NCBI RefSeq assembly: GCF_964275005.1
Contig: NC_092693.1
Span: forward strand, 21,596,335-21,660,334
Length of the DNA: 64,000 nt
Source: Diadema setosum
Lineage: Eukaryota; Echinodermata; Echinoidea; Diadematoida; Diadematidae
Reading direction: 5' to 3'
The first letter of the stretch is position 1. Every line of letters starts with the position of its first letter. This document shows positions 26,046 to 38,514 of the stretch, piece by piece. A program made the translations under genes and the position numbers. The notes below the pieces were generated by a model. The model was not told the DNA's origin. It was given only the letters and a program-made list of their open reading frames with translations, and ran no database searches.

Positions 26046-29000
26046 AAACTATTTGTGATATTTCTGTTTATATTCTTTGTTACACTTCAGTGTTGTAATT
26101 TGGCATGAGGGAGGGGGGGGGGGGAGAGTGCTTTGCTCAAACACCGCTCCGGATCGTCCGTGTCAAGCAACTCGTGCAAAAGTGTCCGACAAAGTCATTT
26201 AGATTTCGTTCATGAAGCTGGAAGTAAATTTGATCATCATAATCAGTCCACGGAGACGACTGCCCCTATCAAGTGAACGGCACTCCTGTCAGGTTCACGC
26301 TGAGACTAAATAATTTCATACTCTGGAGATCTTATATTAGATTACGCGGGGAAAAAACACCCATTACGGAGGCGATTGGTGGGGGAGGGGAGGTGATTCT
26401 TAAAAGTGATGAGGATGTTCTTCTCATGGTCCTTTAAGGCGGTGCACAAATCATATTTTCTCAAACAGAGCGTTTAAATACATGTAATGCCATATTATGA
26501 TTTGTTGGGGTTTTTTTTTGGCTATTATATTGAAAATATCATTATCTTTCGTTCTTTATTGTTACATGACTTGCGACCTCTTCGTCTTGTCTCGTCCTTC
26601 TACTCATTCTGACAGCTCTTTTCGTCAAAGTTAGAACTTGGAATAAAGTTTCTCTTTAATTCAGATTTAATCAGCAGGAAAACAATACCAAAAGTACGTT
26701 GTCATCAAATAATGCAATGCCAAGATACTTTAACAATAAGATGAGACTATCTTCTTTAGGATAATTGGGTATTCAGAGAACATTAAAAGTGTAAATCAAT
26801 ACAGCGTATATGTAATCATTACATCTCGCAGACGGAATGTATCAGGCCAGGACTCGTCAGTCTGCGTCCTTTCAAATGGTATTTCATCAGAAGTGAAATT
26901 CATTTAGATTAAAACAGACGCATGAGAGCAAAAGAGCAGAAGACAATTAGATGAATGAAAAGTGACAACTATCGATCAAGACAATGATAAGCATTTGAAA
27001 GTCAGTCTATATCTACGTGTATCTAGGCCACCGTGGAATCAGTGGAAAGGCAAGAGGTGTCATCGGAGAATTTTCATTCTTTGATCGCAACGTCATATCA
27101 TCGGAACATTGTCAGATGTATTTCGTTGCCATGTCAGTTTTTTAATTCATTTTATGTCTTGGGGCCATCGCACTTTGTGCACAGAGTCACGAGTGAACTG
27201 ATACTCCAGCCTGTCACAAAGCTGAACTTACAACAAGTTGACGATTTTTTACATTCACTTGATATCGACATTATTCGTTTGTTTGTGTTTGTGTGTGTTT
27301 GTGTCATGAGGTCATAGTGAGAGCGAAGAGCAAGTTGAATCGTTTTCTAACTCCGATGGAAAAAAAAAGAAGAGTTTTGCAAGTAAGATGGCGTGATCTC
27401 GATCTCAACACCCCCCCCCCCCAGAGAGGAGGAGAGAGAGAGAGAAAAAAAAGGGCATTAAAATTATAATATAGACCCCAACAGATACGTTTCATGCAGA
27501 TAACATCACACAGTCACGACAGTCATGACAGAGAGAATTGCCATGAGCGATACAGTAAGTGTATTGTCATATCAGGGACAGATTGGTAACTTTATCAGTT
27601 GATAAACAACACAGACACGCGTATCAAGGGTGCTTCAAGTTCATAGCCATAATAATTATATATAAAGCAGTCTTCCGATTTCGGAATCGTGATTGGGTAG
27701 ACGGACACGTTTACAAAATACCCGTGACAGGAGACGACGAAAAAAAAAATATCCAACCAAACAAACAAACCCACCTCTGCCAATCTAGGTATAGGTCTCC
27801 CGGGGAGTGTACTTGCGTATCACGCACCGAACTAAAACAATTTACTTCGTGGTATCATGGACCTACAAGGTCCATGGTGGTATCACGCTTACATAGCTGG
27901 TACAAGGCAATACAATGTATCTCATGCCCTGACTCCTGCCCTTACGGAACTTGACGGGTTACGCAGTCATTCCCCTCTCACGGATGATCCGTCTCCAAGC
28001 AAATGGAATGTTCTGCATATCGTAACTAGACACATAACTGAGAGGCGACAGGGAATTTCCCACTAGATTAGGAAACAAATAAAAAAAACAAACAAACAAA
28101 CAAATAAAAGAGAGCTGGAATGAGCACTTGTACTTTGGAGTTTCAGATGTCATCTGGATTTTCATGATATTATGATTTTGCCATGCTGTTTGCGAAGCAA
28201 GAAAATTTCAAGTGGAGTTCGATCTTCTAGACCATTTGTGCATGGTCGACCGAAGTCGCTACAGGGGAGGCTTGGAGGAGAAGTCCCGGAGACTCTAGTG
28301 GAGGTACATGGAGGTGAAGATGAAACAAGTGAGTGTGCTAAATAAAACTTCTCGAAGACGAAGGAGCGTGTGGGTGCTTTCATGGTTGTACCCGAAACGA
28401 TAGCTCCTCATATCATGCAGGAACATGGGAGGAGCAGTTTTGGTCAATTAAATTTGATTTATCTATCAATTTGATTATAGTTGTTTTTTTTTTGTCATCA
28501 TGCATAATCTGGAATTCAATTTTCATGAGATTGCAAGGAATACATTTTTTTTTTCAAATACAAAAGCATTGTGTAACAACAAAAACAATACATTAAATAT
28601 GCAGAGGGGTTAGACAATCTGAGCAAAGCTTAATTGATGCACCAGCAGCACAAATAAGACACTATAGTTATGTTGAAAGATAATATGTATGACTTGCCAA
28701 GAGAAGAGGAAGATGAGGATGAAGACAGGGGGTATCTCATTGTCTTTATTTCCATTTATCTATTTTGGTTATAAGAAATGACAATCATCATCTCTTCATT
28801 ACCTCTGCTGAGAACCTAATTCAAGCAAAGAACATTAAAAGTATTGTTTACCACTGGGAGCAGTGATTAAAAAAAATGTTCGTTGTTATCACATGATGCA
28901 AATGTGCAGGTCAATTGTATCACAAAACATCCTACCACATAAAAATCTTACCGTGCAATAAAGGAGATATCACTATTTTTCTCAATAAACCAAAACTGTG

Positions 29001-29493
29001 GACGGTTTATTCGAGAAAAAGTTTATTAGAACTATTGTTTACATTTTGTACATTCAACAATACTTAACATTGATTTTACTGATTAAGATTTTTACATTGG
29101 TTGTTTCTATATAACTCACATTTTAGAATTATTTTGAAGCGCTAAAGCTGGGTTTGTGTTTCATCTGCAAATGACAAATGTCTTTAATTCATACTGGTCC
29201 TTAATCTGGAATTCCTTACCGTCTATAATGTGAAACAATCCCCAATTTGTTTTTTTGCCATTTGAAAGCAAACTGAATGAGGACTATTTGATAAGTAGAA
29301 ATGGATAGTTTGTAACGAACCTTCGGAATAGCGAACAACGCTTGTATTCTCAGATCAAAATAAAATTTAATTCAGCGTATGTATATTGTAGTTACTCTTA
29401 AAAAGGAAATACTATTCCTGTAAATATCATTATGTTATTTTCCTTCTTGCCATTACGTCACCTCGGATTAATCTACACTTTATGATCTATGTT

Positions 29494-29526
<33 letters not shown>

Positions 29527-29613
29527 TTAATTTCCCTCCATAATGATTTATTGTAAAATGCTTTAGCTTTAACGGGTCAAGAGTGTCTGTTCTAATTTGT
29601 ATATTGTTTATAC
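26046..29613. other. No gene seen
   Basis: A 131-codon frame at 27559-27954 has no recognisable domain. C or G homopolymers occur near 26112 and 27411. A single TAACGAACCTTCGGAATAGC motif lies at 29314-29333 and is related to the array at 45675. Confidence 0.4.
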
Positions 29614-29621
29614 TATACAGT

Positions 29622-29700
29622 CAAGCGCGCCGGAACACTTCTGTTTTTTTTGTGTGTGTTTTTGTGTTTTTGTGTTTTTTTTTGTGTTTTTTTTTTTTGT

Positions 29701-29732
<32 letters not shown>

Positions 29733-31140
29733 CAAAATCTCAACGGGGCACATTTATGTGACGACGTGAGATCCTCGTCGCGGGAGCGAAGCGAGCGGGG
29801 GGGGGGGGGGTGGAAAGGGGGATCCCCCCCCCCCCCCCCACTGTAGGAAACTTTTGTAAAACAGGGTACAAAAGTCTCGTTTATAGACCATTTAAAAGCA
29901 AATTTCTAAGGAATTAACCATAGTGAAAAATAATCAGTGCAAAGGGCTATGATTATTACATATACGGGAGTATACATAATAATGTGATGTGTGAGATCCT
30001 CGGCGAGGGTGTGGGAGGGGGGATATCCCCTCCCACGGTAAGGACTTTCTTTTGTTGAAAAAAACAGAGTATAAAAGTCGCGTTTATAGAGAATTTAAAG
30101 CAAATTTCTAGGGAATTATCATATTGAAAAAATCAGTTGGAAGGACTATGATCATAACATACGGGAGTACATTAATAATGTGATGGTGCGAGATCCTCGG
30201 CGAGGGAGCGAAGCGACCGAGCGGGGGGAGGGTGTGGGAGGGGGGGGACACCCCCTCCCACGATAGGGACTTTTTGTGAAAACAGAGTATAAAAGTCGCG
30301 TTTATAGAACATTTAAAAGCAAATTTCTAGGTAATTAACATATAAAAAAAAAATCAGTTGGAAGGACTATTATGATCTTAACATACGGGGGTATATCATG
30401 ACTGTGATGGTGTGAGATCCTCGTCGAGGGAGCGAAGCGACCGAGCGGGGGAGGGTGTGGGAGGGGGATACCCCCTCCCACGGTAGGGACTTTTTGTAAA
30501 AACAGAGTATAAAAGTCGCTTTTATAGAGCATTTTAGATTAGATTTCTGAGGAAATAAACACAGTAAAAGAAATCACGGCGAAGGACTATGATAATAACT
30601 TATGAAGACTTTTCATTTTATTATAAGTACGGGCAGAACGAGCGAGCCACTTTCACTTTGCAATTTTTATCTGAAATGTACTCATTAAAAGCTTAAACAT
30701 GATCGCATCGTTTGAACAATAAAAAATATTCTTATACTGCTAGAAAGCAAAGAAGAAAATGAAAAATGTAAGGTTTACTAAAGGTATGTTTCAGCGGGCA
30801 CACTCGAGGACACAAGGCTACCATCTATGTACTAAATTTACTCAAAAGTTATTATTAGTGTATAGATACAATAATGTACGTTGTTAGTGTATTATAATTC
30901 TCGCTCCGTTAGGGGCGAAAAATTTTGCATTTTCAGTTATGAAATTACAACATTTACACAAGAAATATGCCTTTATTGTTCATTTTGGTCTTTAAATCAG
31001 TGATTAATTATTTGTTACAGGGGGCACTTGGGGGGGGGGGGGGGCAAAAACTCGTTTTGCCCCCCCCCAACATTTTGTTTGGGGGGGGGGGCAAGTGCCA
31101 CCCCTGCCCCCCCCCCCCCCCCCCGCTTCCGGCGCCCTTG
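29622..31140. mobile_element. Non-autonomous hAT-type transposon
   Basis: The ends are CAAGCGCGCCGGAA (29622) and TTCCGGCGCCCTTG (to 31140), a 14-bp inverted repeat with one mismatch. They are flanked by a perfect 8-bp direct repeat, TATACAGT (29614-29621 and 31141-31148). An 8-bp duplication and a CAAGG-like terminus are hallmarks of the hAT superfamily. No transposase frame is present. The interior has long G and C homopolymers near both ends and a four-copy tandem repeat in the left two-thirds. The G runs near 31028-31045 and 31081-31091 flank GGGCAAAA/TTTTGCCC inverted words. Confidence 0.88.
29768..30600. repeat. Four-copy tandem repeat, unit about 197-225 bp
   Basis: Units begin with GAGATCCTCG-like sequence at 29768, 29993, 30190 and 30414. 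Each carries GTATAAAAGTCGCG-like sequence (first copy GTACAAAAG), then TTTATAGA, GCAAATTTCTA and an ACATACGGG.GTA segment. Copies differ by several percent and by the length of a GAGCGAAGCGACCGAGCG insert. It lies wholly inside the hAT-type element. Confidence 0.92.
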
Positions 31141-31148
31141 TATACAGT

Positions 31149-32907
31149 GTATGCTGTTATTACTTCTTAGTGATTTTATTTCATTTGTGTATCATTATTC
31201 ATTATTATGGAAAGATAAATCGAATCAGATAGAAAGATTCGTATGAATCAATGCAAATAATTAAGGCAAACATTAAGCTCATGCAATTTTGTTTTTCATT
31301 CTTAAGAGTTTCATTTATCTCTTCTTTTTTTTTTTTTTACATTTACCGTCTGTGCATATTATCTAGTTCAAAGAATATAGTCTTATGGCAATAATCGCAC
31401 TGCCAATTAAAGATAGAATGAACAAGACGCGATTGGTACTTGTGCTGAGTATTGGTTCCTGCTATACGACAATATAACATTCACCTTCCCGTTTGTAAAC
31501 ACATTGACTTTCAACGGGCAAACTGAAATCAAGATAAACAACACTTTCTTCTGTCCTCCATATTTTTCGAGTTTCATGCAAACTGGTCTATAATCTAACA
31601 TTCAGATTTTCCTTGTCATGCTTGTGGAGAGAAAAAATTACGTGAGCGTAAAGAAAGGTAAGATACAATATTTTGTCCGGTGATCCGTATTGAACATGAT
31701 TCTCGGCTTTGAATTCTGAACTAGGAATGGCAGGAATATCATTCAATCATAAGATTCAAACCGGTGTAAATTATGACGCATCATGAACAGGTGGCATTTG
31801 TGACAGTTTTCTGTTCAGCCTTTAGTTCACATTGTGTGTGTGTGTGTGTGTGCGTGTGTGAGAGAGTATAGCTTCTGTTCCGTCGCCTTTGAGACAGAGA
31901 GGTCATGCGACTGTTTAAATTTCAACCAGGCTGTTTTCACAGTGCTCCAAAAATAGGACTGTCTAATGGGTTCTGACAACAAACCAAAAATGAATCTGAG
32001 AGCAGAAGTGGAGTCGTATATTGTATTAGGTTCCTCTCTGCAAAATTCGAAACCAGAAATGGAGATGATTGTTGTATACTGCTTATTTTAGGAGTGGTGA
32101 TAATCGAGATGGATATACTATCGATGAGAACACTGACTAGGACAGGCCCTGGAGCGCTTTTCATAGCTATTTAGTTCTTTTAGATATTGTTCTGTGAATT
32201 TTCAATACTTTCGTCTCTTACTTGACACATGCACCCAGCACGTATTACATTACTAACCCGGTGGTAGTTGGCTGTTGGTGTGAAGTTATACTCCTCTGAA
32301 GAACTAATAGTTCTCAGAAATAAATCAAACTAGTAACAGAACTGGATGTCCTGACGAGAACTGTTCAAGATCTTTTTTGACGCGCAGCCAACTTAACGCC
32401 AATTTGTCCGCAGTTTCTGAAACAGTATCCTTTTGCTTCTCGTGTTATACCTTGTAACATGTTGGAGGGAACAGCCTAGATTATAATACATTAATTCTTG
32501 GTGGATGGAACAACTTCTTTTCAAGAATGCAGGTTGCTTAATGATTGTAGCCCTTATATCTTGTAGATTAAAGAAAAAATGTATGCTTTTGTTTTCCTAA
32601 CTGTGTCTGTTCAAGATTTATTCTAGCTGTCTTTAGTTATAATAACAGATGTGAAAAATTATGTTCTATATGTCAGTTTATACCGTAATCAAATATTGTA
32701 GATCTATGCAAGTAACCTTAAGTCAATTGATCACGCACTCGATGTAAAAATATCGCTACTTATATTAGATAACATTACCTGCACTTGACATCTCATGCAA
32801 GTCTCGTTCAGCGGTATGCTCAGCTTTTTTCTATAGTTTCGGCGTTTTTATTCAAATTGTTGTTCAGGCCTGTTTTGGGGATAAATTGGGATAAATCTAT
32901 TCTCCCT
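31149..32907. other. No gene seen
   Basis: Non-coding sequence with a (TG)n run at about 31833-31862 and a T run near 31324-31338. Confidence 0.5.
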
Positions 32908-32942
32908 TTCCACTGCCGATCAGATCAACTCGATCAAGCGAG

Positions 32943-34638
32943 ATCAATCCCGATCACCTATTTTTACCAGACCAATCCCGACCAAATGCTCGGTCGTCCT
33001 TCAACACGATCCCTTGCCGACCGCTATTCGATCTTTTACGATCCACATCCGACCATTCTCGACATCTCCAGAATCTCTCCTCGACAACCACACAGATCTG
33101 TACTCGAACATCCCGATCTACACACAATCAATACACGATCGCTACACGGTCAATACTCGATTTCTACTGGACTTCTTAGTCCAGCTCGACATGACTCTAT
33201 CTGTGTAAGATCTTGCATCGAACGGGTCGGCAGGTTCGTACAGTGATCGAGTGAAAGAAGAATGGGTTACAGTATTCGTTTGGTTATATGAGTATACTCA
33301 GTATTTATGCTTGAATACGGCGTGGCCCAAAAGAGTGCTATAAAACTGACTATTAATTGCAAAAGCATGAATGAACGAAAGATTATCTTTAGTATAGGTT
33401 TACCGGCCAATTTCGCACTTTTGTCAGTCCATTTGATAAAAGGTTCATTCAATTTAGCGAAAATCCTCATCACTGCACATTCTGTCATTCAAAATTGCAA
33501 GTTGTTCGTTCAATTTAGCATTCCGATCAATGAGATTTGCACATAACGTGTGCCTTTCGAATTCGTAAAACGGGCATTCAAATTGGCACGTGCTCTTCAG
33601 TCATTCAAATTCGCTAGCACTGGCGAAAGGGGTATTTCGGTCATTCAATTTCGCGTATGGGCAGTCAAATTCCTATATATATAACATGTTCATTGAAATT
33701 AACGTCATGTTATTTCTTTTTTGAAAAGGTGATAACATTTAAACACGTATTTCTATGTGACTTATTGTTTCATCCACGCACTGTTAAGCAGTAAAAGTAT
33801 CGTATTTTTGACCATATTATCATATAACTCGAGTTTGCTGTTCTGTAACGCCCCTTTTCTTTCATACATGACATTTTAGGCCTACATGTACCAATACTCT
33901 AGTTTAACTTCATCTTCTTACAGTCATGACGGCACAAGTTAGATACAGACGTATTTCTCAAGGGGACAGAAAAAGAATTATAGGAATATTTGATGATCAT
34001 AACCTTGACTTCCTACAACTGGCCGACACACGAAATAAAGCGCTCAACGGCGAGATAAGATGTGGCCATGCACATGTTGCACTATCTTCGGACTTGAAGA
34101 GACACTAAGCACATTAAAGAAAAAAAAAATGTTGCCAAAATCTCTGAAATGAGTACGAAAATATGAAATGTAATGACGCTTGGAAAACAATAACTATGTT
34201 AAGAAAATAGAGAAAGAAGCAAACCATAAGCATGCGTGCTAAATTGACTGCAAAAGATGTTAAATTGATTGCCAAAAAATGAATTGGAATGAACGAGAGC
34301 AGCATGTCCGTGATCACGTGACTATATCATTCTAAACTGAATGAGCGAATAACCAAACGGTGCTTGTTTTACGAATTTCAATTGAAAAAGTGTTAATTAG
34401 AATGAGGCTAAAGGTAATTTGAATGCCCAAAAATTAATTTGAATGAAGAGATCATAAAATAAAAAATACAATTGAACTACCGAACATGTCATCTATGGTA
34501 TATTCTATTCTACAACCCTAATGAGTCGTGTTATCTTTGTCATTATTGTTCTCATTACTAAAGAATGAAAAAGTGAATGAAAAATATGTATGTAGTCATT
34601 GATAAAGTATAGGCCCAAGAGTGTGTAAAAGAAAATAT
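32943..34638. repeat. Tandem duplication unit, copy A (1696 bp)
   Basis: It begins ATCAATCCCGATCACC and ends GTGTGTAAAAGAAAATAT, and then the same start recurs. It contains one left GATC-rich arm and most of the inner transposon including its HTH frame, but lacks the inner element's right end. Confidence 0.92.
33926..34108 (+). CDS. HTH peptide, transposase N-terminal fragment (copy A)
   Basis: Sixty codons starting MTAQVRYRRISQGDRKRIIG. The stretch RRISQGDRKRII...FLQLADT is typical of the helix-turn-helix start of IS630/Tc1-like transposases found in marine invertebrates, where the second helix would recognise the element ends. The frame stops soon after, with no DDE catalytic domain visible in this window. 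A TCTTCTTACAG tract directly precedes the start codon and resembles a splice acceptor, so the peptide could be the end of a spliced product. In copy B the same frame (from 35594) is interrupted by a retroposon after the residues preceding FLQLADT. I judge it a relic rather than a functional enzyme. Family assignment is from memory of motif style only. Confidence 0.5.
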   Translation: MTAQVRYRRISQGDRKRIIGIFDDHNLDFLQLADTRNKALNGEIRCGHAHVALSSDLKRH

Positions 34639-35593
34639 ATCAATCCCGATCACCTATTTTTACCAGACCAATCCCGACCAAATGCTCGATCGTCATTCAA
34701 CACGATCCCTTGCCGATCGCTATTCGATCTTTTACGATTCACATCCGACCATTCTCGACATCTCCGGAATCTCTACTCGAACATCCCGATCTACACACAA
34801 TCAATACACGATCGCTATACACGGTCAATACTCGATTTCTACTAGACTTCTTAGACCAGCTCGACATGACTCGATCTGTGTAAGATCTTGCATCGAACGG
34901 GTCGGCAGGTTCGTACAGTGATCGAGTGAAAGAAGAATTGGTTACAGTATTCGTTTGGTGAGGCAACTCAGTATTTATGCTTGAATACGGCGTGGCCCAA
35001 AAGAGTGCTATAAAACTGACTATTAATTGCAAATGCATGAATGAACGAAAGATTATCTTTAGTATAGGTTTTACCGGCCAATTTCGCACTTTTGTCAGTC
35101 CATTTGATAAAAGGTTCATTCAATTTAGCGAAAATCCTCATCACTGCACATTCTGTCATTCAAAATTGCAAGTTGTTCGTTCAATTTAGCATTCCGATCA
35201 ATGAGATTTGCACATAACGTGTGCCTTTCGAATTCGTAAAACGGGCATTCAAATTGGCACGTGCTCTTCAGTCATTCAAATTCGCCAGCACTGGCGAAAG
35301 GGGTATTTCAGTCATTCAATTTCGCGTATGGGCAGTCAAATTCCTATATACATAACATGTTCATTGAAATTAACGTCATGTTATTTCTTTTTTGGAAAGG
35401 TGATAACATTTAAACGCGTATTTCTATGTGACTTATTGTTTCATCCACGCACTGTTAAGCAGTAAAATTATCGTATTTTTGACCATATCATATAACTCGA
35501 GTTAGCTGTTCTGTAACGCCCCTTTTATTTCATACATGACATTTTAGGCCTACATGTACCAATACTCTAGTTTAACTTCATCTTCTTACAGTC

Positions 35594-36279
35594 ATGACGG
35601 CACAAGTTAGATACAGACGTATTTCTCAAGGGGACAGAAAAAGAATTATAGGAATATTTGATGATCATAACCTTGACTTCATTCATTTTCATTTTTCATT
35701 TTACACATGCATGTTCACATGCATGTTTTTTTATTTTCATTTCCAATCAAACACAGGTAATACACTTTGACATGATTACATATATTGGAACATAATAATA
35801 CATATTGGTTCTTAAAAGAACTTCATGGAAATGGAAATTGAGGGGCTGCTAAAAAGCGAACTTGTAGATTGCAGTCCCCTCACTTACGTTACATTACTAC
35901 AATACATTAATTATATATGACTTTATAACACAATACAACGGTATGTACCGTACAAGCTAATCATTGAAAGTATACAGTTTTCATTCAATCAAATCGGATG
36001 GTTACATGAAGTACAGTGTATACGCTTTCACATGTATACACATAGACATAGACATAGACATACACATACACATAGACATAGACATACACATACACACATA
36101 CACATAGACATACACATACACATACACACAAGCACACACACGTACCCACATACACATACGCACACACACGCACGTACGCACTTCCTACAACTGGCCGACA
36201 CACGGAATAAAGCGCTCAACGGCGAGATAAGTTGTGGCCATGCTCATGTTGCACTATCTTCGGACTTGAAGAGACACTA
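35594..36279 (+). pseudogene. HTH peptide copy B, split by a retroposon
   Basis: Identical in its first 29 codons or so to the copy A frame at 33926. It is broken by the insertion 35681-36184 and resumes after it with CTACAACTGGCCGACACACG. The rest matches copy A with a few substitutions. Confidence 0.7.
35681..36184 (-). mobile_element. Retroposon insertion with CA-rich end
   Basis: Copy A lacks this segment. ACTTC is present on both sides (35676-35680 and 36180-36184) as a short target duplication. It starts with ATTCATTTTC-type units (a minus-strand simple tail) and ends in a 140-bp ACATAC/CACACA microsatellite. No coding sequence is present. Confidence 0.75.
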
Positions 36280-36405
36280 AGCACATAAAGAAAAAAAAAA
36301 TGTTGCCAAAATCTCTGAAATGAGTACGAAAATATGAAATGTAATGACGCTTGGAAAACAATAACTATGTTAAGAAAATAAAGAAAGAAGCAAACCATAA
36401 GCATG

Positions 36406-38514
36406 TGTAGCCCCTGTTTGGTGCAACATTGAATGATATGTTTCATGTTGTATAGTTTAAATGGTTTAAACTAGGATGACCAGGATGCTGCAACAGAATG
36501 AAAGTGGGCAAGCAGCTCACATTCCTAAGCACTATGGTCACTACCAGTCAGTAATGGACAGCTCTAAACACACACCTGTGTGCTGACAGGTTCCGAAGTC
36601 CAGTCAGTGTGGTTGCCAAGGTAATGCACATGATATATACCAGCTTCTGGTAGGAGCTCACGTGACTGCCCTCTTCTTTCTCTCTCTCCTTTCTCTTGCT
36701 TTATCCACTCCCACTCTTGGTTCCCAAATCCTCTCTCTCTGTCTCCCCTTACTCTCTTTACCTACCACTTCCTCTCCCTTCCCCTCTCTATTGCCTTTTC
36801 TCGAGAAAGTAGCGTTAGTCATTTAATGAGAAATGGACTCTTCCATCTCAACAGATGAAGGTGGATAAAAGTTATTCGAGTATATTGAAATTATGATATT
36901 TGAGAGTAATTAGTTTAAGAATATGTGTGTCATGTATTATGTGTATATGTGCTAATTACAATGTGGTAAATTAGTACACTATGTAGTACAAATATGCTTT
37001 ACCTGAAGACTCCACAACCACCCCCCCCCCTCAGATTACAGTATCCACCCTCTAATTTAGCAAGGTGGTACCGTCCATCTCAACTTGCATCATTTTGGCT
37101 CAAACTTCCTCCTCTTTTGCTCCCGCTCTTCAAAGAGCGAGGATGTGTTGAGCATCCCAGCTTTTTACAGTCTTCACAACTTTTGGTATTTCAGGTAAGC
37201 TATTTGCACTCAATCTTATTTATGAAGCTATTGATATGTGTGATTGCTTTTAAGTAATATCATTTAGGATTAATGAGATTTTGCTGTAGTTCAAGTATTT
37301 GAAACAAGTCAATTGATAACACGTGCCTTAACATTTCATTGATTTTACGAGTTAAGCTCATTTGCTTTTATGATGATAAGGACTGACACTTTGGTAAATT
37401 GTACATTAGGTCATCTGTTCATCTGTTCAGTGTTGCTAATATACGCCGCACATGGTGCTTTGTTTGACGCTCCAATTGCATGAATTTGAAGTGAAAGTCA
37501 CATTTGTTTTGGATTTAAATAAAGTGGTATTGTCAGGACAACCAGATAGACTGCAGCTATCTGTTGCTGCGATATCACATTAGGCTCACAATGCATTTAT
37601 GTAAAGCTTAACTGAACAGATAGTGCACTTGCTATTTTTAATATTGCTTTCAATGCATTTACGTATCGAATGTTATTTATGTTTTAACACAACGTTTTAA
37701 GATTAATTGATTCATGTTTGATCCATGAAGTTTTGCTTCAGTTTAATAGACTATGTTTTGAAGTTGAATATGAGTAATCATTTGATAATCCCCTCTTTTG
37801 CTCCCGCTCTTCAAAGAGCGAGGATGTGTTGAGCATCCCAGCTTTTTACAGTCTTCACAACTTTTGGTATTTCAGGTCAACTCGACTACAGTGACCTGAA
37901 ACAATGGCTTAAGTAAAATGTCTGCACTAAAAACTTGCTCAATCTTTGCAATGGCTCGTATTTGGTTAAATTGTTAGGAACAAGCTTATAATGACTTAAG
38001 AAATAAAACCGTTGAGAAACAGGACAATTAAATCCAGACATGTAGGGTCTGATTGGAATGCCCTTGGCATGACTAAATCATATTGTAAATAATGTATATG
38101 TGTTCTTTATATAACCATTAAAGGAAGCTATATATTTCCTTTAAAGACAGTTGTCTTGATAGTTATCGATCAGCAGTCATGGTAGTGAATTTATTTAATC
38201 ACTCTTTGCTGGTGAGCATAGTATGTATGATGGCGAGTGTAAATGAAAATGTTTCACCATACTGTATGCGTGAATGTATTGGTGTGCATGTGTGTAGTTG
38301 TGATTGAGTGATGTTGATGTGACTTGTTGCACACTGTACATATATTTGAAACCTTCCCGTAGACCGAAAGGTGGGGATATATTTTGAGTGTTAGTGTATG
38401 TTAACATAATAGTACATACACATAACAATAAGCCCAACAAAAATTCTTCCGCTGCGTATTAATATCTGTGTTTTATGAAAGGTCCTCCCCCACCCGAAAA
38501 GTTTCGGCGCTACA
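36406..38514. mobile_element. LTR-like fossil (possible solo LTR), TSD CATG
   Basis: It interrupts copy B exactly where copy A reads AAGCATGCGTGC. It starts TGTAGCCCC and ends GGCGCTACA, and CATG flanks it on both sides (36402-36405 and 38515-38518). TG...CA ends and a 4-bp duplication fit an LTR or solo LTR of a Gypsy-like element, at 2.1 kb a long one. No protein-coding part is seen. Its presence in only one of two young duplicate copies makes it a recent insertion. An identical 86-bp repeat occurs inside it. Confidence 0.6.
37111..37877. repeat. Identical 86-bp direct repeats, 681 bp apart
   Basis: Positions 37111-37196 and 37792-37877 are identical. Each contains the hairpin CGCTCTTCAAAGAGCG. 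They lie inside the LTR-like fossil. Confidence 0.9.

Noticed and set aside
27855-27885. Short inverted repeat CATGGACCT/AGGTCCATG
   Set aside because: A nine-base stem is short enough to arise by chance and has no supporting context.
27559-27954. 131-codon plus-strand frame
   Set aside because: No recognisable motif, crosses an A-run and a (CAAA)n run, and has no splice or codon-use support.
32785-33246. 153-codon plus-strand frame
   Set aside because: Its regular Arg/Ser/Ile/Tyr pattern comes from the repeated CGATC words in the transposon arm.
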